DNA of 64,000 nucleotides, from the NCBI GenBank assembly GCA_905250075.1, contig CAJNOP010000405.1:62001-126000 (forward strand). The letters run 5' to 3'. Shown piece after piece: positions 47,846 through 58,661 of the stretch. The DNA is from Rotaria sp. Silwood1 (Eukaryota; Rotifera; Eurotatoria; Philodinida; Philodinidae). Under the pieces are notes generated by a model that was not told the DNA's origin, ran no database searches, and saw only the letters and a program-made list of their open reading frames with translations. The position numbers were made by a program, and so were the translations under genes. Position 1 is the stretch's first letter, and each line of letters starts with the position of its first letter.

Positions 47846-48226
47846 GAAGAAGGCGAAGAAGAAGAAGAATACCCCGCCTTTCGGCTACCTTGCGGTGTAG
47901 GGTGCTGTTCGATAACAGTTTCGAGAGCCCGATATTGTTTCCTACATCTATTACTAAATGTAGCTCTGGACAGAAGGCCGGCCTGACTCAGAGTTCTCCC
48001 GCTTAATCACTTAAGCTCCCCATACACGCTGACTAACCACATACTAGCCACAAGGGCTTTAGTGTATATCAACCACGTAGTCAGTTTGTTATCGGATGGG
48101 TGATCCGAGACAAAGCAGCTGTTAGTGACTTGTCCAAGATCATTTTATGACTGATGGAGCCGAGGTTCGAACACAGTACCTTGTGAGTATGTGTCGAGCA
48201 TTTTAACCATTCAGCCATACCGGCCT
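47846..48226 (-). mobile_element. complete tRNA-derived SINE with 10-bp target duplication
   Basis: Read on the minus strand from 48226, the element begins with a tRNA-like head. Its A-box TGGCTGAATGG and B-box TGTTCGAACC are about 35 bp apart, the Pol III promoter arrangement of Leu/Ser-type tRNAs. After the head comes CTTGGACAAGTCACT. This recalls the CTTGGGCAAGTCACTT segment next to the tRNA head in MIR/CORE-type SINEs. The 3' end is a (TTC)n-like tail. A perfect direct repeat ATGTAGATCT flanks it (47836-47845 and 48227-48236), which fixes both ends at 381 bp and shows L1-style target-primed insertion. Internal hairpin-prone words (GGCCGGCC, CCGCCTTTCGGC) are present. Confidence 0.9.
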
Positions 48227-48236
48227 ATGTAGATCT

Positions 48237-48996
48237 ACTATGAGCAACTCTAAAATGTTTTCTGTGGCCTTACTTCTATTTCGTTTTATTGAGGAACTAC
48301 AGATAACTGTAGCCAAGACCAACCCTAAACTCGAACCGGAGCATTCTGGTTTGAAGGATGCCTATTAAGTCATCCTTTTATTTGTGTGAATCATCGTAAT
48401 TGTTTTTTGTATTATGCCATGATCAACCATCATCACATTGGAATATGTAAACTCCCGCTTTCTACAGAGTACATCTACTTGCAACTAGAGGCGCACTTCA
48501 ACTGAGCAATATGATACAAATTTTTTGATTTTTTTTTCTCATACAGAATCCTTTTTTTTAATAGTCTTAGGTGCTATAAATGTAAAAAAGATCTTATGTT
48601 GATGAATGGACGTAGACTGACATGAAACATTATACAGTAGTGCATAAAATTAGAAACAAACGAAAAGCTAAGCTAAACTTAAAATAAAGCGTTTGGTATT
48701 TTGTGATCGATTCCATGCCGAACTAAACGATAAAATCCAACTCTTCCTATCCGTATCTTGTTGTAACGTCGTTTCATGTACCTTCGCAGCCACCGGACAA
48801 CTTCATTGTCATATCAATCGATAATTATGAGAGCTTTTTTAATCAAATTAAAAACGAACCAAAGAATCAAATACATGAACATTTGCGACGATTTTTATTA
48901 AACATCGCTCCTTGAAAAATTTTCGAAAAATTCACCTTTAAAACCTTTTACATAAGACGGAGCGGGGCGAGACGGTGGCGGTAGCAGTGCGACTTT
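48237..48996. other. intergenic
   Basis: About 760 bp with no recognised gene, RNA or repeat. A short GC-rich tract (GGAGCGGGGCGAGACGGTGG) near 48958-48978 immediately precedes the copper-ATPase fragment. Confidence 0.4.
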
Positions 48997-49430
48997 TTAA
49001 TTGTTCTGTCCATCTTTGATTGGTGATACATCAAAAAATGTAACTAGACTTGGAAGACCTTTTATTATATTAAATAAAACCACAAAACATGAATAAGCAT
49101 ATACTGTTATTGCTGCCATAACAATTAAAACATTCATATGAGCTGAATGATATTTTAATGGTTTGAATGCTTGAATATAAAAATAACGACCATTAATCAC
49201 CTATGAATAAAGGAAAATTGAAATAAAGAACTTATAAAGAAAAGATTTACTTGTACTGGTGTTGATAAAAGAAACATAATAAGATTTTCTAACCATAAAC
49301 CACGTATCACTTATGGTTTTCTTGATGATTTTACCATTTAAGCATAAATACCATCATGATTATCATTGCTCGAATGCCAAAAAGTACAGCAAGTAAAAAT
49401 GAATTACGCCATCTGTGATTAACACAGAAA
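48997..49430 (-). pseudogene. copper-transporting P-type ATPase (ATP7) fragment
   Basis: Copper pumps of the ATP7 family load cuproenzymes and export copper. Two pieces are recognisable in the correct order. WRNSFLLAVLFGIRAMIIMM (about 49340-49415) equals the first membrane-helix region (WKKSFLCSLVFGIPVM in vertebrates). After a broken stretch with stops come ENLIMFLLSTPVQ and NGRYFYIQAFKPLKYHSAHMNVLIVMAA, then VTFFDVSP (vertebrate VTFFDTPPML). The fragment ends at a TAA right after VTFFDVSPIKDGQNN. The metal-binding domains, the CPC transport helix, the DKTG phosphorylation loop and the ATP-binding domain are all absent. It covers less than a tenth of a normal gene and cannot act as a pump. 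Confidence 0.85.
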
Positions 49431-50607
49431 CAAAAACATCTTTAGAATCAAAAATGATTATTTCAAAAATAAACGATCGATACGTATTTCGCCGAAATTC
49501 AACAATCGATCATTTTGATGATACCATTTTCAGCAATGCCTGTTTTTGCCAATTCTCAGAACGAAACTATCGGTAATATTCGGAGATGTTACCTACAGTA
49601 TCTCTCTAGACTAGGCATTCACCGAACCAGAACTCTAGCTTCGTGTTCGAGACGAACGGTTTGCGTTCGAAAATTCATGACATCCGTAACTACTCCTGTG
49701 CTTTCTTTAGCTTTCTGCTGTTGCTGGAGCGATAGTTGTTGCATTCTATCGAATGATGGCTAAAGTTGAAGAGATGGATGAAGTGCCGAAAAAGCAAGAG
49801 GTTTTCTATTGTCTAGCATTAAGAGATTGAGTAGATCTTTTTTCTTCTCAGACGGATGATTCATTATGACTTCAATAATGAAACGAAGGTCTATAGAACA
49901 TGTAGTGTTACTAGGAAGGAGAGCAAAATGGAGAACGCTTGCGTTTAAATTACTTAATTTCTGTAGGATGAGAGAAGACTCCTTTGCAATAGAGGTATCT
50001 AAAGTATCGTTTGATCTATTAATCTTCAAAGTTTAAGAGAAGAGAACCTTCTCCATTTTGGCAAAACAAAAAGTTATCCTGCAGTTACATGAACTGCACC
50101 ATTCTATCATTTACTCTAATACCAATTTTTTCGGTTGTTTGATCACCGGCAAATATGTGTTTTTAATTTCATAATAACTCTTGAGTTTGTTCATATATGT
50201 GATATCAAATGTTAGGTCAGTTTTGACTGAACAACAGTTTTCCACTTTGTTTTTGAAATTTTCTTTAAAGTTTAGGCACTTGCAAAGGTCAACTTTATGC
50301 AGGTCACCTTCTGTATTATTCTCAGAATCAATGATTATGTTCTGTAGATCATTAGATGCGTTTTAGGATAACGTGTAGTTCGCATGTTGGAGTACATAAG
50401 ACGTTTCTATTTATTGAAAATTTAGACATTTTATTAATGAGTTAGTATGTTTAACGAAACTAGAAGCTAAGGGCATATATTATATCAAAATGCAGAATTA
50501 TAGTTAGATCACTACAATGAATGAATGAAAAATACTGATTATAAAATTAGTCTTCAGTTATGCTTTTATGTTTTTTAGAATAATTGTCTTTCGATTGAGG
50601 TTGTTGA
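49431..50607. other. intergenic with an unassigned open frame
   Basis: A minus-strand frame (49760-50029; KESSLILQKLSNLN...) is followed further along the same strand by a Gln-rich frame near 49650-49740 (MQQLSLQQQQKAKES). It has a more protein-like composition than its surroundings and could be a decayed exon pair, but I recognise no family. An overlapping plus-strand frame (49515-49763) is no better supported. Confidence 0.25.
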
Positions 50608-52209
50608 TTATGTTTTCAGTCCACATTTATGTAAACAGTTTTTGAAGCTCTTCGATATGATAGCGGGCAGAGAGTTCACTAGTGCTTCAACATCGTTTTT
50701 GGAATTAATTCCCAATGATGCGCCAACAATATTGCTTGGAAACTTTTGCATAAAAGCTGTGGCAGGCAAATTGCCAGGATCCTCGTTGCTGAATGCTGAT
50801 ATCAACACGCCTGGAGTACAGCCCGTATTTAGTGAAAAATGAACTGCTCCTTGTGGAATCACAAACCCTTGTCCTTCTTTTGCATTTTCAAGCACGGGTT
50901 CGATACCATTTTCTAGATAAAATCCATGTAGAAATTTACCTGTCGCAACATATATTAATATCGTTGCGCGCGGATGCGTATGAGGATTAAGTAAAGCACA
51001 TGCAGGTATATTTGTATAACTCATTGAAACACCACTGTTGACGAGTGCAGGATAGTTGCCAGACTGAAAAAAAGTGTTTAGTCTATGGTGTGTTACTAAC
51101 CTTGCAAAAGCGATATAGTATCTAACGACGTTTTTACTAAAATTAACGTGGTAAACATCGTTTATTACGATGTTAGTATAACAGCAGTTCAGGACAAGAG
51201 CGAGATCGAATGACAACAGAACCGAGAAAAAGATGATCGTTCACGGTACTCGAACAATGCACTTTCTGCTGATCAGGTAGATATACTATTGTTATATTAG
51301 GAAGGACATTTTCTATTCCGTCTCATGGCCCACCTCGTTCATAAGAGGTATATAACAGGTGTTTAATGGGAAATTGTAGACTTCCTTTTTTTATCTATCG
51401 GATCAGATATATATCTAAAAAAAAACAGTAACTCAGTGTACAAATAAGCAAACTACTAAATAGTTTCAATCAATATCACTTTTGATCCTATTTCGCAGCA
51501 AAACACGAGCTTTTGCTGGTATTTCAGCATCATTTCAGCTGTTGTAGGCAAAAATCTCCATCAAAAACAGTTCAAATGATGCAAAAATAACAGCAAAAGC
51601 TGATGTTCTTTTGTTGCAAAATCTGATTAAAACCAATATAGACTGAAATATCAGAAGTTTCTTCCATTCGTACACTAAGTTGGTGCATTGTCGACATCTT
51701 TGTCTGATCGGGTAGTTTCGAAGTTTCGAACACGTGAACATATACTTTCACAATATTACCGCAAAAAACATCATAAAAATTTTTAAAATTTAACAAAAAA
51801 AGATGTTACCTTTTTCACCGTGTAAACATGTGGAATATAAGTATTTGACGAAGTTAAACGCGTTTACACAGTCAAAAAGGTAGTATCTTTTTTTCATTAA
51901 ATTGTTGAATTTGAACGAATTTGAATGTCATTTTTCCATAAAATTTGCATATTTTTTATACACGAGCAGTGAAATGCTTACATTTGCAAGTACTGATCGT
52001 CCATTGTTGACTTCTGTCACACCAACTGTTGCTTTATAAAAATCAAACTTATAATTGAATCCAGGGTTGTTTGCCAATTGTTTTTCACGGTCGGATTCCG
52101 TCGGGGATGACTTCAATCTTCGCAAGAATTCTACGCTTACACTTTTGTCACCTGCACATGAAGCTCCATTGAAGCAAGCGAGCATCAATATTCCGATGAA
52201 AACTAGCAT
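50608..52209 (-). CDS. secreted germin/spherulin-like cupin
   Basis: Two exons, 51982-52209 and 50608-51063, join in phase across a 918-bp intron. They give a protein of about 227 residues. The first exon encodes a clear signal peptide (MLVFIGILMLACFNGASCAG), then a charged region typical of the N-terminus of spherulin/germin proteins. The cupin barrel has NPHTHPRATILIYVATGK (box 1) and GFVIPQGAVHFSLNTG (box 2). Germins bind manganese with two His and a Glu in box 1 and a His in box 2. Here the Glu position is Ile, while both box-1 His and the box-2 PxGxxHxxxN remain, so metal binding may be altered. Such cupins are typical of plants, fungi and slime moulds and uncommon in animals; horizontal origin is possible. 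Confidence 0.85.
51788..51902. mobile_element. short foldback element in the cupin intron
   Basis: Arms of about 41 bp (AAAGATGTTACCTTTTTCAC and GTGTAAAC on the left; GTTTACACAGTCAAAAAGG on the right) are near reverse complements around a loop of about 30 bp. It would fold into one long stem. It lies inside the 918-bp intron of the cupin gene and explains part of the unusual intron length. Confidence 0.7.
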
Positions 52210-53866
52210 TTCTCAAATCTAAAATAGACATGAAAATATTTTTAGACATTTATGTTTCAATCTTCAAAATTAACGATTTGGCTGAACACATTAGTCATTT
52301 CTCAACTCGTCTTGCATTTTCTATAGCTAACATTAAAAATATATGCAGCGATGGTGATCTGATTATTTTCTCAATTTTTTTTGATTATCATGCTCACCAA
52401 TCTTCCTTATTATGACAGGCTTAGATAGTAGAAAGTTCTATCTACAGAAAAGTAGGTTCAGCAAAGTCAAAATCAGATTTTGACAATTTTGAAACTTATT
52501 TTAAATGTATTAATCTCTTATCACAAGAGAAGAGAATTTGTTAGAAATCATTTTTGTAAATCTGTAACATACTTCCTGATTTAGAAAACGTTTTTGTAGT
52601 GATTATCGGACAAAATCTGAATCAGTCGAACTCGTACCATCATATTTGAAACTTTTTTTGCAGCTGAACACAACGTCTCTTCAAACTGCGATAAACATAC
52701 ATCTACAATAACAATACAAATATATTCCGACATTTACTCATACTGCGAGAATGCTACGTTTTTAGATCAATCGCGTTTCGGTTTGGCTCGTATTACATGG
52801 AAGCATATCGAGGACTTTCAGTTAGTTTTAACTAGTTTGCTCAGATAGTGACATTAACATGCTCTTTTGACAATCAGACATGAGTTCTCAAAAGCTGCTC
52901 ATTCATTTTTTGTGTTTCAAAAGCAACAAATTCTTTCAAAAAATCAATGACCAGTCACTCGACAATAAAGCTGAAGTGTTGGTTACGTCCTACCATAGTA
53001 ATTATTTAATTGAATATGAAAGCCTACCAAAACTATAATCTATAGTATTTCAGATGATTCTTGATTTAGTATTAAAATGAAATGTAGAGAAGCCTTCTGT
53101 AAATGACTTGCATCTATTCAGTTTTTCACGCTAAATCTAAAACAAATACATTTGAAATTCAAGGAAATAAGAACAACTGATCATTTTTCAGTTATCAATA
53201 ACTGACTTTTTTCCAGAAGAAATAGGTTATCGGCAAAAGCGAAAATTTTTTCCTTTAAAACTAATTCCAAAAGAAGACATATCTATTCTTGATTAGCTCG
53301 TCGCTCTCCGCCTAACCATATATATATATGTGCAATTCTGCTATAATTTTGTTTTTTTGGTTGCCTTACATATATGAATGAATAAAACTTAAAATTCTTA
53401 TACTCTCCAGTCTTCCTTCAGAAAAAGAGAAGCTTATATGCATTTAAGTATGGCTGAATAATCCTCAAGTTCTCCTGGCTACGAACTCCTATTTGAAACC
53501 GAGAGCTTCATTCCTCTATATTCAATTGATCAAAAGAAAGTTAAGTGCTGAGATAGGAAAATAATACTATGCATTGTATCGGAACTGTTTGAGGACTAAA
53601 AATTCCCTCTATACTGATGACTAAAACGAGCTTTTAAAATAAGAAAAATTTCGCAAATACATACATTTGCTCGTTGGATTCGTAGATAATCTGGTCTGTC
53701 CGCCACGATAATAACACTTTAATGTGTTGACGTTATTCTATCCTTGAAACTAAAGCATAATGTTGCTTATATACACGTTGAATAACACATCTTGCTTAGC
53801 GCATCCAACCGAATCGCGAAAAATGGTGAGAATAATTTAAACAGATGCCTTATTTTTTTTCGATCC
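52210..53866. other. intergenic
   Basis: AT-rich sequence 5' of the cupin gene. The proximal part should hold its promoter. I find no exon, RNA gene or well-formed repeat. Confidence 0.45.
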
Positions 53867-54150
53867 GAAATTTGGCCTGTGTTTTGCTTGATTTCTCATT
53901 CTTCTTTTGTACAGCTATACCATATTAATACACAACAAACTGTGTATTACAATATACGCAAATTAATCATGAGGATATTTTTTTAAAACATACGCTGTTT
54001 GTTTTTAGTTGGAAATTTTACCTGTATTTTGCTTGTTCTCTCGTTCGTCCTTGGCATAGTCGTACAACACTAATACACAAAAAAATATGCATCGTAATAG
54101 GCCCAAAATAATCATGAGGTTATTTTTTAAATATACGTATTTTTTTCTGG
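53867..54150. repeat. ~140-bp tandem repeat, left block (two diverged units)
   Basis: Two diverged copies of the unit that is better preserved at 55330-56110. Marker phrases are TGCTTGTTCTCTC, AATACACAAAAAAATATGCAT and AATAATCATGAGG. The copies are separated from the main block by 1.18 kb of unrelated sequence. Confidence 0.75.
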
Positions 54151-55329
54151 TTGGATATTTTCGGCTAACATTTTAGTCGTCATTAGAATAAATGAAATGG
54201 TCAGTAAAAAATAGATAATTTGAAAATTGAATGAATGATCAGGAAATTATTTAAATGATCAATTATTAAGACAAATGGGCTTGTTGATATGTCTAAAAAC
54301 CAGCAAAATTCAAGTAAATTGTAAATATGAAAAATTGAATTTTATCATTGTTTTTTTTCTAATAGATGTCTTGAATGTGTACAACTATATGCATCAAACA
54401 CAAACGACGTCTTAGAGGCAAGCAAAAAGATGAATAAAAAGTGTTGGAACATTTAGAGAGCATCATATTTTACTAAGACTTTTGACAATACTTTCATATA
54501 TTGTTCATAATGGGTCGATTGAACGACATTCTTCCTCAATCACCTCAAAAATATTCGCAAAAAACTAACAAAACCTTTGCAATTACGAACTTTGACGCAT
54601 CAATGGGTTAAATCAACCAAAGATTTAATATGTGTTTCCAATGCTTTTTCTGAAAAACCATATGGTATATCAGCTCGTGATTTATAATAGATGATAAAAG
54701 TCAATTTAGATAATTTTAAAAGTAAGAAGCTAACAAATTTTTACTCCATTCAAAAATTATTCGATATTTGATGTATGAAAATGAAGAATAATTCAAATTG
54801 GCAAAAAATCAAAATGCAGTTGTCTAGTCTTATTCTAAAAATTATTTATATAAATGCGTTGTTGGTATGGCCACTCGTTTGAAATTTTGAAAGCCACCAG
54901 CAGTACGAGAAGCAGCGTCAATCGGCGTGAAAAGAAAAAAAGTAGATCAGTAAATATTTGACTGGTTTTGTTAGGACAATGATTAAATTCTCATTTTCTT
55001 TTCTTAGCCGTTTAATCGTTGGGTTACTATTTATTGTACTTTTCTATTTCTTGTCATTTATTCTGCTTTTTTTTATTTATATAAATTTATTTTTCTTGTA
55101 CTAAATTAATCATAATCCGAATACAACTTATTTTTTTGTTCGAACAAAATCTGTATTTTTACCGATCTAATTTGAAATTTCTATTGACAAAGTTTGAATT
55201 ATCCATTGGCTTCTTTTAAAAAAGCTGATCATTTTCGTACAAACTACTCCTATTTACGATGATGATTCTTATATTTCTTTACTAATCATTTCACTCATTT
55301 TACTGATGACAAACCGTATTTCCGAAATT
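54151..55329. other. unrelated segment interrupting the tandem repeat
   Basis: 1.18 kb lies between the two blocks of ~140-bp repeats. Part of it (54510-54900) reads like degraded coding sequence with many stops, but I could not assign a family. It may be an inserted element or ancestral DNA that the repeats flanked. No clear inverted ends. Confidence 0.35.
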
Positions 55330-56110
55330 TTATAACTGTTTAGCTTGTTCTCTCATTCATCGTTTATACCGCTGAACGGTACTCATACAAAAACGAACAA
55401 GTCTTCATCATAGTGTAAAACCATAATATAGGAAAGATTGCCTTGACAAAGTATGTCTTTTTTTGTTGGAAATTTTATCTTTGTTTTGCTTGTTCTCTCA
55501 TTCATCTTTTGTACATCTATAGAATACTAATACACAAAAAAATGTGCATCACAGTAGGCCCAAAATAATCATGATATTTTTAAACATACTTTGTTTTATT
55601 TCTACTTGGAAATTTTACCTCTATTTTGCTTGTTCACTCATTCGTCTTTTGTACAGCTATACAATACTAGCACACAAAAAAAAATGTGCATCCCAATAGG
55701 CCAAAAGCAATCATGATATTTTTAAAACATACGTTGTTTTTTTTCTACTTGGAGATAGTACCTTTATTTTGCTTGTTCTCTCATTCGTCTTTTGCACAGC
55801 TATACAATACTAATACACAAAAAAATGTGCATCACAGTAGGCCAAAAACAATCATGATATTTTTAAAACATACTTTGTTTTATTTCTACTTGGAAATTTT
55901 ACCTTTATTTTGCTTGTTCTCTCATTCGTCTTTTGTACAGCTTTACGATACTAATGCACAAAGAAAAATGTGCATTACAACAGAGGCAAAATAATTATCA
56001 GAATACCTGTAAAAGATACGTTGGTTTTCTTGGTCGGAAATCGGTATTTAATTTATTACATATTTTTACTCTTCTTGATATGTATTTATTTATTTTTTGT
56101 ATACCTTTAC
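55330..56110. repeat. ~140-bp tandem repeat, main block (five to six units)
   Basis: Successive units start near 55330, 55472, 55609, 55753, 55894 and 56039 (spacing 137-145 bp). Consensus landmarks per unit are TTTGCTTGTTCTCTCATTCG, TTTTGTACAGCTATACAATA, ACACAAAAAAATGTGCATCA, AGGCCAAAA, ATCATGATATTTTTAAAACA and TTTCTACTTGGAA. The central units are about 90% alike, while the first and last are degraded, as expected if new copies arise inside the array. Open frames across it repeat the same peptide (LFCLFSHSSF) and are artefacts. Confidence 0.9.
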
Positions 56111-56801
56111 TCAACAAATAAAACTAAATAAAAACAATTGATTTGGGTTTATTATAGTATATAATTAATAGTTAAATCAATAACATAATTATGTAACGTT
56201 TGGACAATTGAAATTGTCTTCTTGAGACCGTTTTGTCGGAGTGTATTGATTTTTCTACTTAAATTTCTTTTTCTTTTCTTTTTGATATTAATCATATAAT
56301 AGTCGAGTGGTAACATGGTGTAGGTGGTCGGAGATTTTTACAGGGTAGAAAATCGTATTATAGCAGGTGGTAGCACTTTGGTTTCAAATAGATTGAACAA
56401 TGAATTTTTATACCAAATGGAAGCTTGTGAAAAATGGAATTTTGGAGTATAATTGACCATTCATAATATGAAGATGGACTATAGAACTGCGTAAAGTTTC
56501 AAATTCTAGATACATAATAGAATATTTCCATAGATAGACAACCACTAAAATATCAGAGATTTTCGCCTTACACACTTTATAGGGTTCTCTTTCCTGATCG
56601 TTTTGGTAAAAAAAAGTTTAAAATTCGATCAATAAGTAACGATATTAGGATCAAAATACTGATAATCTCAAGCTGCTGCGGCTGATAGAACTGATATGTT
56701 TATGAGCATTTTGACCATAGTATTGTTATTTATTGATCAAATTTTAAAATTTGTTTACCAAAGTGATCAGCGAAGAGAGCTCTAAAAAGTATGAAAGGCA
56801 A
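56111..56801. other. intergenic
   Basis: About 690 bp with no gene, RNA or repeat that I can define. Confidence 0.4.
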
Positions 56802-56866
56802 GGGTGTGGGTGTGGGTGTGAGTGTAGATGTGAGTGGAAAGAACGCCGACATCCACACCCACACCC
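56802..56866. repeat. TGTGGG-type hairpin, copy 5
   Basis: The left arm GGGTGTGGGTGTGGGTGTG and the right arm CCACACCCACACCC give a 14-bp stem. The loop includes GGAAAGAACGCCGACATCC, whose GCCGACATCC end resembles GGCGACATCC in the loop of the 40170 copy. Confidence 0.88.
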
Positions 56867-57000
56867 GTGCTAATAACAATAAAAAAAAAAAGAACAATCA
56901 AGAGATGTTTGAGTTTAATGTTATTAAATATTAAAGATGATTGATATGATTATTTAAATAAAGTTGAATCTTTTCTGATGAGTTAAGATAAACTCTTTCC

Positions 57001-58661
57001 CAGGTCATTCAATCTGACCTGTAGATCCTACCGGAAACTGTCGGATTCGATATCTGATCACACCGGAATTCGTCGGATTTCCAACTAAATCCGATCGGAA
57101 CCCAACCGTATTTCACAGGATTCCTACCTAACGGATTCCGGACCGGATTACGTCGGAAAGGATCCCATCGATTCCCGTTGCAACTGCTTGTCAGATAATG
57201 CCGTAACCACCAGGATCCTTTCACAGAGAAGCGCCTGATAACGTAAGGTTCCGACAGACTACAGTCGGATTTCATCAGAAGTTGACTGAATCTGTTTCGA
57301 TTGCACGAGGATTCAATCAATATTTCACACAGATTTCATTCAAGCATTCTCAAAATTTCCAAAGATTCACTAGAGATTTCTGAGAATTTCGGTCAATTTT
57401 CCTCAAGATTTCTAAAGATTTTTCAAGGATTTCATCAAGATTTCTAACGATTTATCAAGGGTTTCATCGAGATTTCTGAAGATATCGCAAGGATTTCATC
57501 AAGATTTATAGGTTTTTCAAGGATTGAATCGAAATTTTGTACAGATTTCACCAGGATATTATCAAAATTTCTAAAGATTGCACCAGGATGTCATCAAGAG
57601 TTTAAACGATTTCTACTGTTTCAACTGGGGTTATTCCTGGAATCCAACAATGTATATACTACGATCCTTCTTAAAATCGCACAATACTTGTACTAAGATC
57701 GTTTCTAATGTATAGAACTTAATTAAACAACATTGCAGAATTCACTTGATATATGAAAGTAGAGATTTCCTTATATACATCGATATGTGTAAAACAAACG
57801 GGTGAATGAAAACTGTACAAAATTGGATTTCCAGATTTTTGATTTTGTTGTTGGAAATTTGTAAAAATAAGAATATCTAATTAATTAATTGATTAGCTGA
57901 TTGATCTGTCAGAATATATTCTAATTCATGAATCCGATTGCTTGGAAAACATAATTGTATAAGGAAAACGAATCAATCATTTAACATAGGATGAACCTCG
58001 GGAGCATATTAGAAATTTAGTTGAAATATTAATGAAAACGCTTTTATAAGAGAGATGTATTTGTAAAACTGAACGGCACAAGTTTATTGGACGATTATTC
58101 AAAGTATAGATTTCGTCACTATTCGATTTTTTTTCAAGGAATATGAGAAAAACTTGCATGACAATGGAAAAGAAGAGAGCGATGATATTATTTCTTCTAC
58201 AGAGTCCTAGCCATTTTGCTGAATCGTGTACATAGTTTACGGAGTATTTCCTATATGGGCCAGTAACTGATTCCTGTCGGATCTATGCTATCCGACATGA
58301 AAAAATCCGATCAATGGAACTTCTGTATTCTTATATAATCCGATAAGTTCCGATACCAGTGATTGATCGGTTTTATCATGGAATCCGGTGTCATGTGAAA
58401 CCATAAATTGCGGCCATTTCTTGACATCAGATTCCCCTGAATCCCATCGGAAGCGAATAGATCTTGAGATCGGATCTGACCAGTTCCGGATATATGAATT
58501 TAGTCGGAGCTCGATGAATCCGATCGGCGGACATCAAAGGAAAACAGTGGATAGCATCGGAATCCGACAAAAAGTAACCGACCGAATTCGATTAGCCGTA
58601 TGTCAACGGATTTGAAACCTATCCGACGGGATCCGACATAGCTATTTCGACCTGGGTAATA
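57001..58661. mobile_element. repeat-rich element with CCCAGGTC ends
   Basis: The block starts CCCAGGTC (about 57000) and ends GACCTGGG (about 58660). Next to both ends it is packed with TCGGAT/ATCCGA words (57020-57260 and 58230-58640), unlike any other part of the window. Its middle contains a separate minisatellite. No transposase or open frame of interest is present. The right end abuts the mariner transposase fragment exactly where that frame breaks. The left flank is not the missing half of the mariner, so it is not a simple insertion. Frames such as 57009-57320 are repeat artefacts. Confidence 0.6.
57330..57615. repeat. ~30-bp minisatellite
   Basis: About nine degenerate copies of a phrase like GATTTCATCAAGATTTCTAA with AAGATTTTTCAAG. 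Examples are TTTCATCAAGATTTCTAACG, TTTCATCGAGATTTCTGAAG and TTTCATCAAGATTTATAGG. It lies within the CCCAGGTC-ended element. Confidence 0.75.

Noticed and set aside
55686-56121. A small repetitive membrane protein (repeated LFCLFSHSSF)
   Set aside because: The peptide period equals the 140-bp DNA repeat; other frames give equally long repeats and there is no start context.
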